64,000 nucleotides of DNA, taken from Bidens hawaiensis. Taxonomy: Eukaryota > Streptophyta > Magnoliopsida > Asterales > Asteraceae. The stretch's first letter is position 1. Each line of letters opens with the position of its first letter. A model generated the notes under the pieces. It was not told the DNA's origin. It was given only the letters and a program-made list of their open reading frames with translations, and did no database searches. A program made the position numbers and the translations under genes. Location of the stretch: NCBI GenBank assembly GCA_021521415.1, contig JAIQDT010010070.1:21033-85032 (forward strand), read 5' to 3'. Positions 45,100 through 56,078 of this stretch are shown here, piece by piece.

Positions 45100-46668
45100 A
45101 CAAGTACTCATGAATATTATATAAAAAAATGTTTTACATGTAAAACATTTTTTATACGACACTCGATTGATTTCGAGTTTGACGCTAACAAATATTAGTG
45201 TTAGTCACAAGACTAAAACATATCACGAGTACCCCAAACAAATTAGTGGAACTAAACGTTTCTTACATGTCATTAAACTAGCACAGGAATCTCGAAGGGA
45301 GGCAACGTGGTAGCTGAAATTGGTGAAGAAGCTACTTCCAGATCTGACAGATTAGCGATGTTGCTGACGCAGTCGGTTTCTTTCAAAATAAAAGTAAAGA
45401 GGGTTGTAGAGTTGCTTTGTTTCTTTATTGGAACTCTGACGCCTCCGTTAAACATGTAACATTGAGTTTTCCATGAGATAAAATTAAAGCTTAAGTTTTA
45501 TATTATGGCTACATTTCATTTCACTTCGCATTACATAATTTAATTGTACATGAGAGATAAACGTAAGGATGCTTTTAACCTAAAAAGAAAGACTGAGCAC
45601 AAGTCAACACCCTTGAAGAAGAAAAGGAGGATGAAGAAGTAATTGAGTGAGAGTTAAGTAAACAGGTAAAAAGTGATCAATGATTGTATACAAAGTTTGT
45701 AATGAACAATCACCTGCAGCAACTCTGATACATTATTGGAATACTCTTCTTACTATGTCACCTGGATGCATTCCTCGCATCATTTTCTCAAAACCCTGCC
45801 GCAAAAAACTTAAGTTTTTGAGAAGATATCAACAAATTTTATATGTGAAAACAAGTGTTTTACTTGTAAAAACCATCCCATTAACACATATAGATACATC
45901 ACCAAAATATTAATTTGCATGCAACGCCACGTTTTTCATTGCTAGTAATGTCTGCTTCGATTGGTATATACTTTTGAGACAACACTAAGGGTAAAATTAT
46001 ATAGAGAGCGCCCCTGCATAAAAATTTAGTGGGTGGAACTAAAGAGTAAAATATGTATGTTATGGGGGCTATACATCATTCAAGCAAATTATACACTTTA
46101 AAACATAACAAAATCAGGAAAATTAAAGGGAATTCACAATTAGACGAGCTGAATTATTCATATCACCACTTGCGTAAGACCTAAGCACAATTTAATTAAA
46201 AATTAGGTCTTTAATTGAATTTGGGGTAACAAGTCTTTCTTTCGTGTTGATGGATGGACATGAACAACTGTGAGAAAACATGATCAAAAGAAACATCAAT
46301 TAAACGAATAGCACTCAATAACATTTAACCTAGACCTAAAATAGAAAGAATCTGGAATCAGATTCAAATAAGCAACGAGGGAACTACAAGAACAAATAAA
46401 CGAAATTACATGTGTCGAATTTCTGGTGTGAATGCACTGGTGCCGGCCAGGCGACAGAACGACGGAGAACCTCTCACGTTCTTGGTTTCATCTCTGAGTT
46501 CTCTACTTCTATTATGTTTTGTTATTTAATTCCAAATTTGCCTCTCCGAGTATTTTTTTTCATTAAATCAACCATTCTCAATTAAATTTGATCTCATAAT
46601 TTTATCCAAAGGCTCTTAAGAGGGTTCCTTAGTTCTCCACCTTTTGGAGTTCCCTCTTGAATTCGTCC
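45100..46668. other. E1 right arm
   Basis: TTTTACATGTAAAAC words at about 45130 and a relative near 45840 (GTTTTACTTGTAAAAAC) tie this to the E1 arrays. A 77-codon open frame at 45680-45913 and a 60-codon minus frame at 45273-45455 show no known domain. The end, 46600-46668, is the E1 right terminus. Confidence 0.5.
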
Positions 46669-47504
46669 ATATCTATATACTATATATAATATAGAAGTAA
46701 GGGACTCTTAAATTTTAAGAGGTACCATTTTTGTTGCATATTCTACAAGTAACAATGCATATAATTTTAAGAATGTAGGGTAATATAGTCTTTGCTCATT
46801 CAAGAATAATTTATAAAAATGGTCCTTCAACTTCAACCAAGTTTAGTTAATTTATTAGATATTTACACACTTTCCCCTCTTTATAAACCAATTACCCCCC
46901 ACGACTTTTTAACGACCATAACCTTTTCACACGTTAATATTTTTTCTAAAAATTACACCATAAAAATGAGCATTTTATTTTCTTTAATTTGAGTATGGTA
47001 TTGCTATAGTTTATTAATATAAAAAAACTATCATGTTACGTGATTACCAGTTATTGCCGGCAACGGGTCAGGCCATGTTGGGATGGGTTAGGGTTGTAAC
47101 TAGTAAATACAAAAAAATTGTTAATTTAGTCGGGATGGGTTCAGATCGAAAGGGGGCATGACAAAACGGGTTTCGGGTTAAAACATTTTTGGGTCGGAAT
47201 AAGTTCGTTAAAACGGATTGGGTTAAAAAGTCGTTTATATGAAATTAATGTACATTTCATCATTGTTTCTTGATTGTCGCCACCAATTACTCAAGCATCA
47301 GTTATGCATATGAAATTATTTACACATAGCGGAATGCTCGTGTCTAGGCTTTGTGTGGCGTGTTTACTGGCACCGGTTTCGCATCTAATGCCATGTTAAA
47401 TGCATACCAGCGTCAGGTTACACACATATTATTGTGAGGTTACAAATATACTAGCACCAGTTGCGTTTGCGCGTCCACCGCTGCATCGAGCGGGCACCTG
47501 GCTA

Positions 47505-47544
<40 letters not shown>

Positions 47545-47549
47545 GGCTA

Positions 47550-47586
<37 letters not shown>
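46669..47586. other. intergenic DNA between E1 and E2
   Basis: No gene seen. 47040-47240 holds degenerate GGGTCGGG-AAAACGGGTT phrases. At 47500-47586 two (TA)n tracts are each preceded by CTGGCTAG, a duplication of the TA tract with its left flank. Confidence 0.5.
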
Positions 47587-47588
<2 letters not shown>

Positions 47589-48090
47589 ATTATGATCATT
47601 TGAGAACCATTGTGAAATTGAGAACATTGAGAACCATTACGGGCCACAAATTTTTTAAAAAAAAATAAAAAAATTTGTAAAACAAAAAAAAACGAAAAAA
47701 ATTAAAAAAGTAAAAAGACAAAAATAATTTTATTTTCCATCTTGGTTTTATAAAGAAATTAAAAAACGAAGTTAAAGAAAAATATCGGTTTAGCAAAATT
47801 ATATATATATATATGTATAATACGTATTTTTTTATACATGTTATTCTTTATACATATAGATAAATGATAATGTATATATATGTACATTATATGAATCGAG
47901 ATTAAATAAAAAATATACATATGCGTATAATTAGGATTTTTTTAGTCTGGATGAAAAATAAAAAAATTTGCTTTTTTTTACTTTTTTAAAAATTTTCGCT
48001 TTTTTTCGTTTTATATATTGTTTCATAATTTTTTAAAGGGAATTGTTTTCAAAGTTCTCAATCTCAAAAATTTCTCTTAGGATACTCACC
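47587..48090 (+). mobile_element. MITE copy 1 (about 504 bp)
   Basis: Bounded by (TA)n on both sides. The left end reads GGATTATGATCATTTGAGAA. The right end, inward on minus, reads GGTGAGTATCCTAAGAGAAA. Both ends carry ATTGAGAAC(A/T)TTGA blocks in inverted orientation, and the AT-rich interior is roughly self-complementary, so the whole can fold back. The same element occurs inverted at 62150-62639. No coding capacity. Insertion in TA microsatellites recalls Micron-type or TA-target MITEs; the superfamily is not assigned. Confidence 0.75.
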
Positions 48091-48391
48091 ATATATATAT
48101 AGGGGTGGGATCTAGAGAGAACTCGAGAACTCCTTTTAAACCCATTAATTTTCTTAGATCAAAGGCTAAAAAAAGAAAGGGGAAAGTAAAAAGTGCTGGT
48201 TTTTTTTAATGAGAAAGAGTAATATTGGAATTGGAAAAACTTACATTTTTGTTTCTTCCCTCTTCTCGTTCGCTGATATCTCCCATCAGTGATCTAGGGT
48301 TTTACTCTTCATCAATCAATCGTCCATTTCATCCAAATCAACTGAAAAATCAAGCACGAATCTGAAAACACTAATAGGTAAGCAAGAGTAA

Positions 48392-48712
48392 TTGTTAATT
48401 TCACATATTAACAAGTGTCGATTAGCCATATTATACGCCAATCAAGAACAAACAGAGGCTATTGTGACACTAATTAGAGATGACAACTATTTATTAAGTA
48501 ACGTGATTGTTAACATGTTGTCAAAACACAATGGGATGGTTGGTTATGAAGTGTCCAAGTTAAGTATTCTATTTTTTAAGTTTGCACACCGAGTGTTCGA
48601 TGAATTGCTTGTGAGAAAACAGAACTGGGTACTAGAACTAATGTATGGCCTCAATATGCATCTTTCGACAATGGGAATACACGAACCCAATCACATCTAT
48701 TTTTACGCATGA
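48392..48712 (+). CDS. 106-codon open frame in E2, function unknown
   Basis: Upstream (48240-48375) looks like a plant 5' leader: pyrimidine-rich, with ATCTAGGGTTTTACTC and then AATAGGTAAGCA, a good splice donor. The frame (QEQTEAIVTLIRDDNYLLSN, later MLSKHNGMVGYEVSKLSILF) has normal amino acid variety, unlike the low-complexity frames around it, and ends at a TGA at 48710-48712. I recognise no family. The real protein start may be downstream of the putative intron. It may be a captured host-gene piece or the remnant of an E2-encoded gene. Confidence 0.4.
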   Translation: MLISHINKCRLAILYANQEQTEAIVTLIRDDNYLLSNVIVNMLSKHNGMVGYEVSKLSILFFKFAHRVFDELLVRKQNWVLELMYGLNMHLSTMGIHEPNHIYFYA

Positions 48713-48719
48713 TCAACAT

Positions 48720-49023
48720 CGATTGTTCATATTTATATGATTTGTTAAGTATTACATATATGCAGTGCATAATTAATGCATCCTATCAAAATACATATAT
48801 AGTCGATTATATTACATATGTGTAGCACTTATCTATAATATGCATCTGTACTCTGTTGTAATACATGTATACAGTGCGTGTTTATTAAATTCACATGTAG
48901 TATGTTGTATTACATAGAAGCATCACTTGTATGTTACGTGCATATGCAGTCTATTGTATTACATATATGCAGTAGTTATCTATTACGTATATGCAACACT
49001 AATCTATTACCTACATATATAGT
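48720..49023. repeat. TATTACATATATGCA word array, E2 segment 1
   Basis: About ten copies of ATTACATATATGCAGT or variants at 25-40 bp. The array resumes at 58040 beyond the inserted retroelement. Confidence 0.85.
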
Positions 49024-49028
49024 TTGTT

Positions 49029-51055
49029 TGTAAGGCCCCGTTACCGGTGCCTCACATTTGGACGTTGGATTTACTCATAAACGCAGTTCTAAAAATCAGA
49101 TTTAATTAAAAATTTTCGCGGAATAATAAAATAGTCAACCATTCGTTACAATCATCCATAATTTGTCTTTCTAAAACATAACGTAAAATATAGTGATAAA
49201 ACATCATAAAAAAAATCCTCAGATGCCAGCTTCATCCAACCATGCCATGCGTCCTCCTCAAGCTAACTGCCTCATTCTACTCCCTCATCGTACTCACCTG
49301 CGTACATACTAAAAGTCAGCTACGCTGAGTGAGTTCTAGTTAATACAATCAACTTACAATACATTCTTATTTTACATACTTGTCCTTCTTTACTTTCTTT
49401 CATACATCGTGCTTTATCTTTCTTTACATACATACTTTACATTTTAAAGAGCCTTTCACCCTATAACCTCACAGATATTATTAGGGTCTGCTACCCTTAA
49501 AGAGTCTTTCTCCCTATAACCTCACAGATATTATTAGGGTCTGTCACCCTTCTTCACATATATTATTAAGGTCTGCCACCCTTTACCGTCAATTCCTTCA
49601 TATCGTACTTTTCTTCTCATTTATATATTTTACATACTTTCTTTCATACTTATATTCTATAACGTACGTACTTCATATATATACAGCATATATATAACAA
49701 CCATATCATTTAACTATCTCTTGAAAGTCCATGCAATATCCGAAGATCGTTCATGTACCGTCAAGCATTATTCTATATCATACACATATATCATAAATAG
49801 GCATACACTTACCACTTAAGGTAAGTGTATTAACTAACCACATCGAGTATGCACACAGCCCCGAAAACATAACAAGGAAAGGGGCTAGAAACTCACCTGA
49901 ATGCGGTTACGTTCACCGTTAATCGTAATCCCTTTCTTGAGCTGTGCACGGCTAACTGTGTAATATTTACATGTATCAATATTCATTTAATCTAATCTTG
50001 CGGACTCGTGTTAACTTACATTTACTTAGATTTTAAGCGGGCTTAAACCTTAAACGAACTTAAACATTTAAGTGAACTTAAACATTTAAGCGAACTTAAT
50101 ATTTAAGCGAACTTATCGTTAGCGAACTTAAGCGTAGGCGAAATTAATGTTCGGCTAACTTAGTCCTGGCTAACTTGATGTTTGGCAAAATTAACTTGGC
50201 GAACTTGTGGCAGCGAAGTTAACCTCAAACGAACTTATGCCCAGCGAACTTAACGTTAGCGAACTTAATTTATCATCAGGCGAAGTTTACAGTTTGGAGA
50301 ACTAGTTCAGCGAACTTGCTTGCAAGCGAACATGTTCAGCAGCCGTCGCTGTTCAACCTAACTCCCCAAAATCATCTTCGTTTCATCGAGAATTTCTTGG
50401 GTATGATGTTAGCCGAACCCGTGATCATTCCCATGGTTTTGTTTGGGTAAGACTTGACCCGGAAAGACATAAAGTTTGGACCTTTAGGCTTAAAACGTTT
50501 AATACTAGGTCTAAGGTTTATTTTAAATGAGTCATAAGCAGATGCGAGTTCTTAAGTTCGTTTCTAACATCAAGTTTATAACTTTACGTTCCATTTGCAC
50601 CCGATCTAATCTCGTTCTAAGTTTCAAGGTTAAACGTTAATAAAAACGTAAACTTTAAGGTAAAAGACATACCTTTACGTGCACGTTTGATCTAGGTTAG
50701 CTTGCTTACGAGCTATCAATCTTGTATATATCTCGTTTAGTATCGATCTATCAAGAATCACGTTGCTTGGCCTTGGATCTCACTCTCTCTCTCTCGCGGC
50801 CGAGGATATGTGTAGGTGTATGTGTGTGTTTTTGAGTGTGTAGGCAATATGGAAAAGATGGAATGAGGATTAGGGTTTTATGATGGTTTAAGGGGTATTA
50901 ATATCCTTTAAAGCCCAGGGACCTAAGGCCCATTACCCTTTAATCCATCATAATTAATCCAAGTCCAATATCTTTATTAATACTAATTAATTATTTAGGC
51001 CCAATAACTAAACGCGGCTTTCTTTTATTATATATGAAAATTTTAGGATGTTACA
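49029..51055 (-). repeat. A5 3' LTR
   Basis: TGTAAGGCCCC to GGATGTTACA on plus. 2027 bp. Keeps both splice-like blocks (minus ACGCAGGTGAGT near 49300; TCAGGTGAGTTTC near 49890), a minisatellite (49460-49590) and an AAGCGAACTTAA array (50040-50330). Confidence 0.93.
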
Positions 51056-51080
51056 AGTCTTCCCTCCTTAAAGAGGTTTC
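51056..51080 (-). other. A5 polypurine tract
   Basis: The minus strand reads TTTAAGGAGGGAAGACT directly before the 3' LTR start TGTAACATCC, in the usual context after CGAAACC. Confidence 0.7.
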
Positions 51081-51098
51081 GTCCCCGAAACCTAACTA

Positions 51099-51407
51099 TT
51101 ACTTAAACAAACTAGGGTAGAGCTTGCGCATCTCATCCTCAGCTTCCCAAGTAGTATCTGATCCCTTGCGATGTTTCCATATCACTTTCACCAAAGGTAT
51201 AACCTTGTGACGAAGCTGCTTCTCCTTGTGATCAACAATCTCTATCGGCTGTTCAACGTAGTTCAGCTGTTCGTCAACCTCAATGTCCATCAATGGCACA
51301 TGGGACGTGTCATCGGCTAGACATTTTCTCATATGAGAAACATGGAAGGTTGGATGAATTCCTTCTAACTCATCGGGTAATTCCAACTTGTAAGCTACTT
51401 CACCCAC
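51099..51407 (-). pseudogene. A5 chromodomain segment
   Basis: A 102-codon open frame. It starts in the GPY/F tail (VAYKLELPDELEGIHPTFHV), continues with HMRKCLADDTSHVPL, and ends with a chromodomain (VIPLVKVIWKHRKGSDTTWE, then YPSLFK) followed by a natural stop. The chromodomain aromatic and acidic positions look preserved. It is separated from the rest of integrase by a frameshift near 51407. Confidence 0.88.
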
Positions 51408-52360
51408 ACGATCAAAATCTTAAACGGTCCAATGTACCTTGGACTTAACTTCCCTCTCTTTCTAAAACGAATAATTCCTTTCCAAGGCGAGACCTTGAGC
51501 ATCACATTGTCACCAACGTTAAACTCGATCGGTCGTCGCCGCTTATCATCATACGAATTTTGTCTGTCTTGAGCGGCTTTCATTCTTGCTTTGATCTGAT
51601 CAAATTTTGATGAGGTTTCTTGCACAACCTCTAGGCTTCCCATCTCTTTCTAGCCAATCTCTCCCCAACATACCGGGGTTCTACATCGTCTACCGTAAAG
51701 CATTTCAAACAGGGGCATACCAATACTTGGATGGTGCAGATGATCGTCCCAACTTCCTCCAAATTCCAAAACACAAGCACGTTTTATCCTCAAGGGTCTG
51801 GATCGTCCTTTCAGACTGTCCATCTGTTTGAGGATGACACGCCGTACTGATGTTCAACCTCGTTCCCATGGCTTCATGGAATTTCTTCTAGAACCTCGAA
51901 GTGAATCGAGTATCTCTATCGGACACAATCGAAAGTGGCACTCCATGCTTAGATACAACCTCTTTGATGAACAAACTTGCTAACGTTTCTTACGAGATGG
52001 CCTCTCGTATAGGCAGAAAGTGAGCACTTTTGGTCAAACGGTCCACTATCACCTAAATGGTATCACGATGCTTAGTTGTACGAGGTATCTTAGTTATGAA
52101 ATCCATGGTGATGTGTTCCCATTTCCATTCAGGTATCTCTAGCGGTTGCATCTTCCCATAAGGCTTCTGATGTTCGGCCTTGACTTGCAAACAGGTCAAG
52201 CACTTACTAACATAATCCACCACATCGTTTTTCATTCCTGGCCACCAGTAATCCCTTTTCAAATCTTGGTACATCTTTGTAGCTCCTGGATGAATCGAAT
52301 ATCTTGACTTATGAGCTTCATCTAAGATTCGACCTCTGAGATCTCCATGGCGTGGAATCT
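51395..52360 (-). pseudogene. A5 integrase
   Basis: Frame 52053-52274 has the zinc region (YWWPGMKNDVVDYVSKCLTC) and the first catalytic Asp (TMDFITKIP). A stop interrupts before [14 protein letters not shown]. The second Asp (SDRDTRFTS) and the Glu block (GQSERTIQTLED) follow in interrupted frames to about 51760. Then 51395-51643 has the C-terminal basic module (RRPIEFNVGDNVMLKVSPWK). Several stops around 51650-51900 show advanced decay. Confidence 0.87.
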
Positions 52361-52920
52361 ACATACGGTCAAATCTAGTCTTAACACCATGAGTGTTTTC
52401 CATCAAGTCATCTTGCTGACCATAAATCCTTTCTTTCTTAACTAACCCTTCATCTACTAGCACCTCTGACTGTACCTTGACAATCTCTTCAAAAAGACTT
52501 GAGTTCATAATCAGCTGGTATGACTTCACTGTTGCAAGGACTTCCTCATTCTTACGGCTTAGCGCATCGGCGACCACATTAGCTTTACCAGGGTAGTACT
52601 TAATGTCACAGTCGTAATCTTTTATCAATTCTAACCACCTTCTCTGCCTCATGTTCAATTCTTTCTGCTCGAAGAAGTACTTTAAACTCTTATGATCTGT
52701 GTAGATGGTACACTTAGTACCATACAGATAATACCTCCATATCTTTAAAGCATGAACTACAGCTGCTAGCTCTAAATCATGCATCGGATAAGTACTCTCA
52801 TAGACTTTCAACTGCCTAGACGCGTACGCTATCACCTTTCCTCATTGCATCAACACGCAACCTAACCCACGATGCGAAGCATCAGTACAAACAACCAAAT
52901 CCTCATCACCATCGGGTAAA
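52359..52920 (-). pseudogene. A5 RNase H
   Basis: [17 protein letters not shown] ends one frame at 52842 with a stop, and the frame 52359-52835 continues with [10 protein letters not shown], the [17 protein letters not shown] block, YTDHKSL and [17 protein letters not shown] and D catalytic positions are visible. The linker to integrase (about residues 115-158) is open. Confidence 0.87.
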
Positions 52921-53779
52921 GCAAGGATTGGAGCTTGTATGAGTCTCTTCTTTAACTCCTGAAAAGCTTCTTCTTGAAACTTACCCCAACTGAATATTAT
53001 CGACTTTCGGGTCATACCGGTCAATGGTGCGGCTATCTTGGAGAAACCTTCTACGAATCTCCTATAGTAGCCAGCTAACCCTAGGAAGCTTCGTACATCA
53101 GTCGGGTTCTGCGGAGTCTTCCAATTCGTTATCGCTTCAATCTTAGCTGGGTCCACCATAATCCCTTCCGGATTAATCACGTGACCTAGGAATTGCAATT
53201 CCCGCAACCAGAACGCGCATTTAGAAAACTTAGCAAACAACTTCTCTTTCTTCAGAGTTTCCAATACTTCTCTCAGATGCGCGGCATGGTCAGACTCGCT
53301 CTTTGAATAAATCAGTATATCATCGATGAAGACGATAACTGACTTATCCAACATCGGCCGACACACCCTATTCATAATGTCCACAAATGCTGCAGGAGCA
53401 TTTGTTAGACCGAATGACATTACGTGGAACTCGTAGTGTCCATACCGCGTCCAAACGCGGTCTTAGGGATGTCTGCCTCTTTCACCTTCAGCTGATGATA
53501 GCCTGATCTGAGATCTATCCGGGAGAACCAACTTGAACCTTGCAGTTGGTAGAACAGATCATCAATCCTTGGTAAAGGATACCTATTCTTTACCGTAGGC
53601 TTATTCAACTCGCGGTAGTCTATGCACATTCTCATACTTCCATCCTTCTTCTCCACAAATAACACTGGTGCACCCCACGGGGAAACACTTAGTCTAATAA
53701 ACCCTTTGCCGAGGAGCTCTTGCAGTTGAGACATCAGTTCTTTCATCTCGGACGGTGCTAGACGGTCAGGGGCTTTCAC
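52920..53779 (-). pseudogene. A5 reverse transcriptase
   Basis: Frame 53420-53779 spans the fingers and first palm motif ([49 protein letters not shown]). A one-base loss near 53435 shifts it, and frame 52842-53420 continues [10 protein letters not shown], the catalytic FIDDILIYS and the thumb ([20 protein letters not shown]). Only one frameshift lies within RT, so this is the best-preserved RT of the window. Confidence 0.92.
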
Positions 53780-54081
53780 GACGGGTTGGGCTCCTGGTAC
53801 TAAATCTATCTAGAATTCTATCTCGTGCTCCGGCGGCAACCCCGGAAGATCCTCTGGGAATACTTCTGGGTAGCTGCACACGATAGGAACATATTTCATT
53901 TCTTTCGTCTCGGTCGTAGCGTTGACAACATACGCCAGGTAGGCACCATAACCTCACCTTAACAATCCTCGGCTTTTATCATCGAAATGACATTAAGCCC
54001 ATAACTTTCCTTATCACCATAAACTGTCACCGCACTACCATCCAAGGGCTTCAACCTTATCATCCTACTCTTACACACTAT

Positions 54082-54420
54082 CTAAGCTTCGTACTCAGAC
54101 AGCCAATCCATTCCCAAAACCACATCGAACCCCCCTAAGGTCATAACGTACAAGGTAACGGGGAACTCATGTCCCTCTAACTCTATCCTACAGTCCTTAA
54201 CCATTTTCATTATTTTAACGGAAGTGTCACTAGCGGTTTCTACTATAAAAGTTTCGGACACTCGGCAACAGTTCATTTTAGCTAATTTACTAAAGGGCGT
54301 GGCTACGAAACTTTTGTTCGCGCCCGAATCAAACAATACAGAAGCAGAAATACCGTTTAGTAGAAACGTACCTATGACGACATCTGGAATTTGCTTGGCT
54401 TGCTCTTGAGTCAGCATGTA
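54082..54420 (-). pseudogene. A5 protease
   Basis: Active-site DSGA in SVLFDSGANKSFV, preceded by DVVIGTFLLNG, and the C-terminal block TLGGFDVVLGMDWLSEYEA. Open and fused to the gag zinc knuckles upstream (same frame, 54082-54861). The link to RT (53780-54082) has a stop near 53970 and another near 53815. Confidence 0.9.
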
Positions 54421-54429
54421 GGCTCTGGT

Positions 54430-55696
54430 CTTTGCCCTTGACGGCCCAGCATCTTTCTTTCCACTACTACCCGTTTCAGTACATTCTCTGTCCATATGAC
54501 CATTCTTCCCGCACTTGTAACATGTGGGTTCGGCGTTGCATTCATGAGCGTAATGTCCCACCTTACAACATTTGTAACAGGCGTTTGATCCTAGCCTACA
54601 CTCCCCACCATGAGTCTTCCCACACTTATGGCACACATCAGAACCAGTACCCCACTTGCACTCGCCACCGTGCATATTACCACAAGTCTTACATGACTTC
54701 TTTTCCCACACCTTCTGTTTCTTATTCCTGGAGTTCCACAACTGAGTACCGGGTCGTTTAGCAGGAACAACCCATTTCTTCTCCTTCTTCTCACCTTCCA
54801 CCACTACATCATCCGCAGCCAAGTCTGTATAAACCATCTCTGCAAGTTCGAGCAGAATCAAATGTAGCAGGTTTACTTGTCCTGACTAACATGCGGACTT
54901 TCTGTGGCAATCCCCTTACATAGCACTTGATTCTTTTAGCCTCAGTGTTGACCATATCGAGCACCAACCTAGACATTCGGTTGAACTCGGTGGTATACTC
55001 ACGATGAGTCATCCTTCTAGCCTTCAAGTTTATGAACTTCATCTCCGCCCTCTCAACTTCGGTGTCAGCACAGAATTTCTTCATAACCATCTCCTTCAGA
55101 TCCTCCCACTGCAGAGCCTTGATTTCATCCGGACTCTTCCTCTGCTCAACCGATTCCCACCAGTACATCGCCACATCACCAAAGGATTGGGTGGCGTAAC
55201 CGACAGTTTGGTCAGGACGACACTCGCTTATTCAAATGATTTTATCCATGGAGGTTATCCACTGAAGAGTAGCGATTGCATCACCCAAACCAATCAGATT
55301 TGGCGGGTCACATCCTTTGAAGGACTTATAATTGCATCCGCCTCGGCTTCTTTTCTTGTCACCGGCATTCACAGAATTAACCCCACTCGAGGCCTCCCTC
55401 TCTTCTTCCTCATCTCTCCTACCATCACCACCTGCCCCTCCAGCAGTTCTTTCATGGCTTCCAGCAGACCCTCCCGGAGTAATATTCTTCACAACAGTGG
55501 CTACAACTTGAACAATAGCTGCCTGAATTGCGGGATCCAGTTGAACCCCTTCGTTGTTGACCGGACCTCCTTCAACTGCACTCCCTTCATCTCTGGTGTT
55601 GGAAGCTGTCTCAACCGAAGGTCGCTGGGCACTACGAGGCCTGCCACGTCATCCAGTGCGACCTCTAGCTCCCACATTTCCTCCCGTTCCAGCCAT
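54430..55696 (-). pseudogene. A5 gag with four zinc knuckles
   Basis: ATG 55696 starts MAGTGGNVGARGRTG, then a TGA where Arg CGA is expected. A second stop occurs near 55233. The retrotransposon-gag core reads AMYWWESVEQRKSPDEIKAL and MTHREYTTEFNRMSRLV (54809-55174). A one-base loss near 54850 shifts into frame 54082-54861, with CKTCGNMHGGEC, CHKCGKTHGGEC, CYKCCKVGHYAHEC and CYKCGKNGHMDREC. Plus-strand open frames over this region (up to 252 codons) are antisense shadows. Confidence 0.88.
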
Positions 55697-55699
55697 CGT

Positions 55700-56060
55700 A
55701 TTCTAAAAAGGGAAAACACAAACATCATCACTTCAAGGAACTATTTAGTACAAGGAGAGTAAGGCTAGCAGGTAATAACAGTGGCCAGTTGTGATTAGCT
55801 AATCACGTTACTTTCCATGTCCTATACACTTCCTTTTATGAGTCTATTTGTGCTGATTCTAATCTTAAACAGTTAAACAATCAAACAGTCAAGAAATCCT
55901 ATCTCTATTACCAACATATCCTTTCCCTAGCAATTAACATATACTTTACCTTTACTGAGCTTGCTTGAGTGACACATGGCATTCTTGGACTGGCCTCTTC
56001 TTACTTAAATCCCGTTCTCTGTTCGAGTCTAAGCATGTAGGATGCTTAAATCTCTCGAAC
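55700..56060 (-). other. A5 untranslated leader
   Basis: About 360 bp between the primer site and the gag ATG. No coding frame is seen, unlike element B, which has an extra ORF in this place. Confidence 0.6.
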
Positions 56061-56063
56061 TTT

Positions 56064-56075
56064 GCTCTGATACCA
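56064..56075 (-). other. A5 primer binding site
   Basis: The minus strand reads TGGTATCAGAGC three bases inside the 5' LTR, complementary to initiator methionine tRNA; same site and spacing as in element B. Confidence 0.92.
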
Positions 56076-56078
56076 ACT

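Larger units (their letters stand above)
22366..46668. mobile_element. E1: large inverted-end element, interrupted four times
   Basis: The left end after (TA)n reads GGGTTAAGTTCAAGAGAGAA. The right end, read inward on the minus strand from about 46668, reads GGACGAATTCAAGAGGGAAC. The two ends share the block TTCAAGAGxGAA. The right end also matches the right end of E2 (AAGAGxGAACTCCA, later CTCTTAAG). Subtracting the later insertions leaves about 3.8 kb, rich in the palindrome TTTTACATGTAAAA. No transposase was found. Ends in (TA)n suggest a TA-targeting DNA element or a Helitron-like end; the superfamily is not assigned. The unity of E1 is inferred from matching ends and the common internal word. 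Confidence 0.5.

Noticed and set aside
22366..46668. Calling E1 a Helitron
   Set aside because: The (TA)n-adjacent ends look superficially similar, but I found no 3' hairpin with CTRR and no Rep-helicase, and the ends are inverted repeats, which Helitrons lack.
47400..47647. Frames encoding Tyr-Ile repeats
   Set aside because: Translation of (TA)n tracts, not a protein.
54432..54761. 109-codon plus-strand frame
   Set aside because: Antisense of the gag zinc-knuckle region of A5; His and Thr richness mirrors the Cys codons on the other strand.
55004..55762. 252-codon plus-strand open frame
   Set aside because: It lies antisense to the gag gene of A5. The minus strand has recognisable gag wording, so the plus frame is a shadow.
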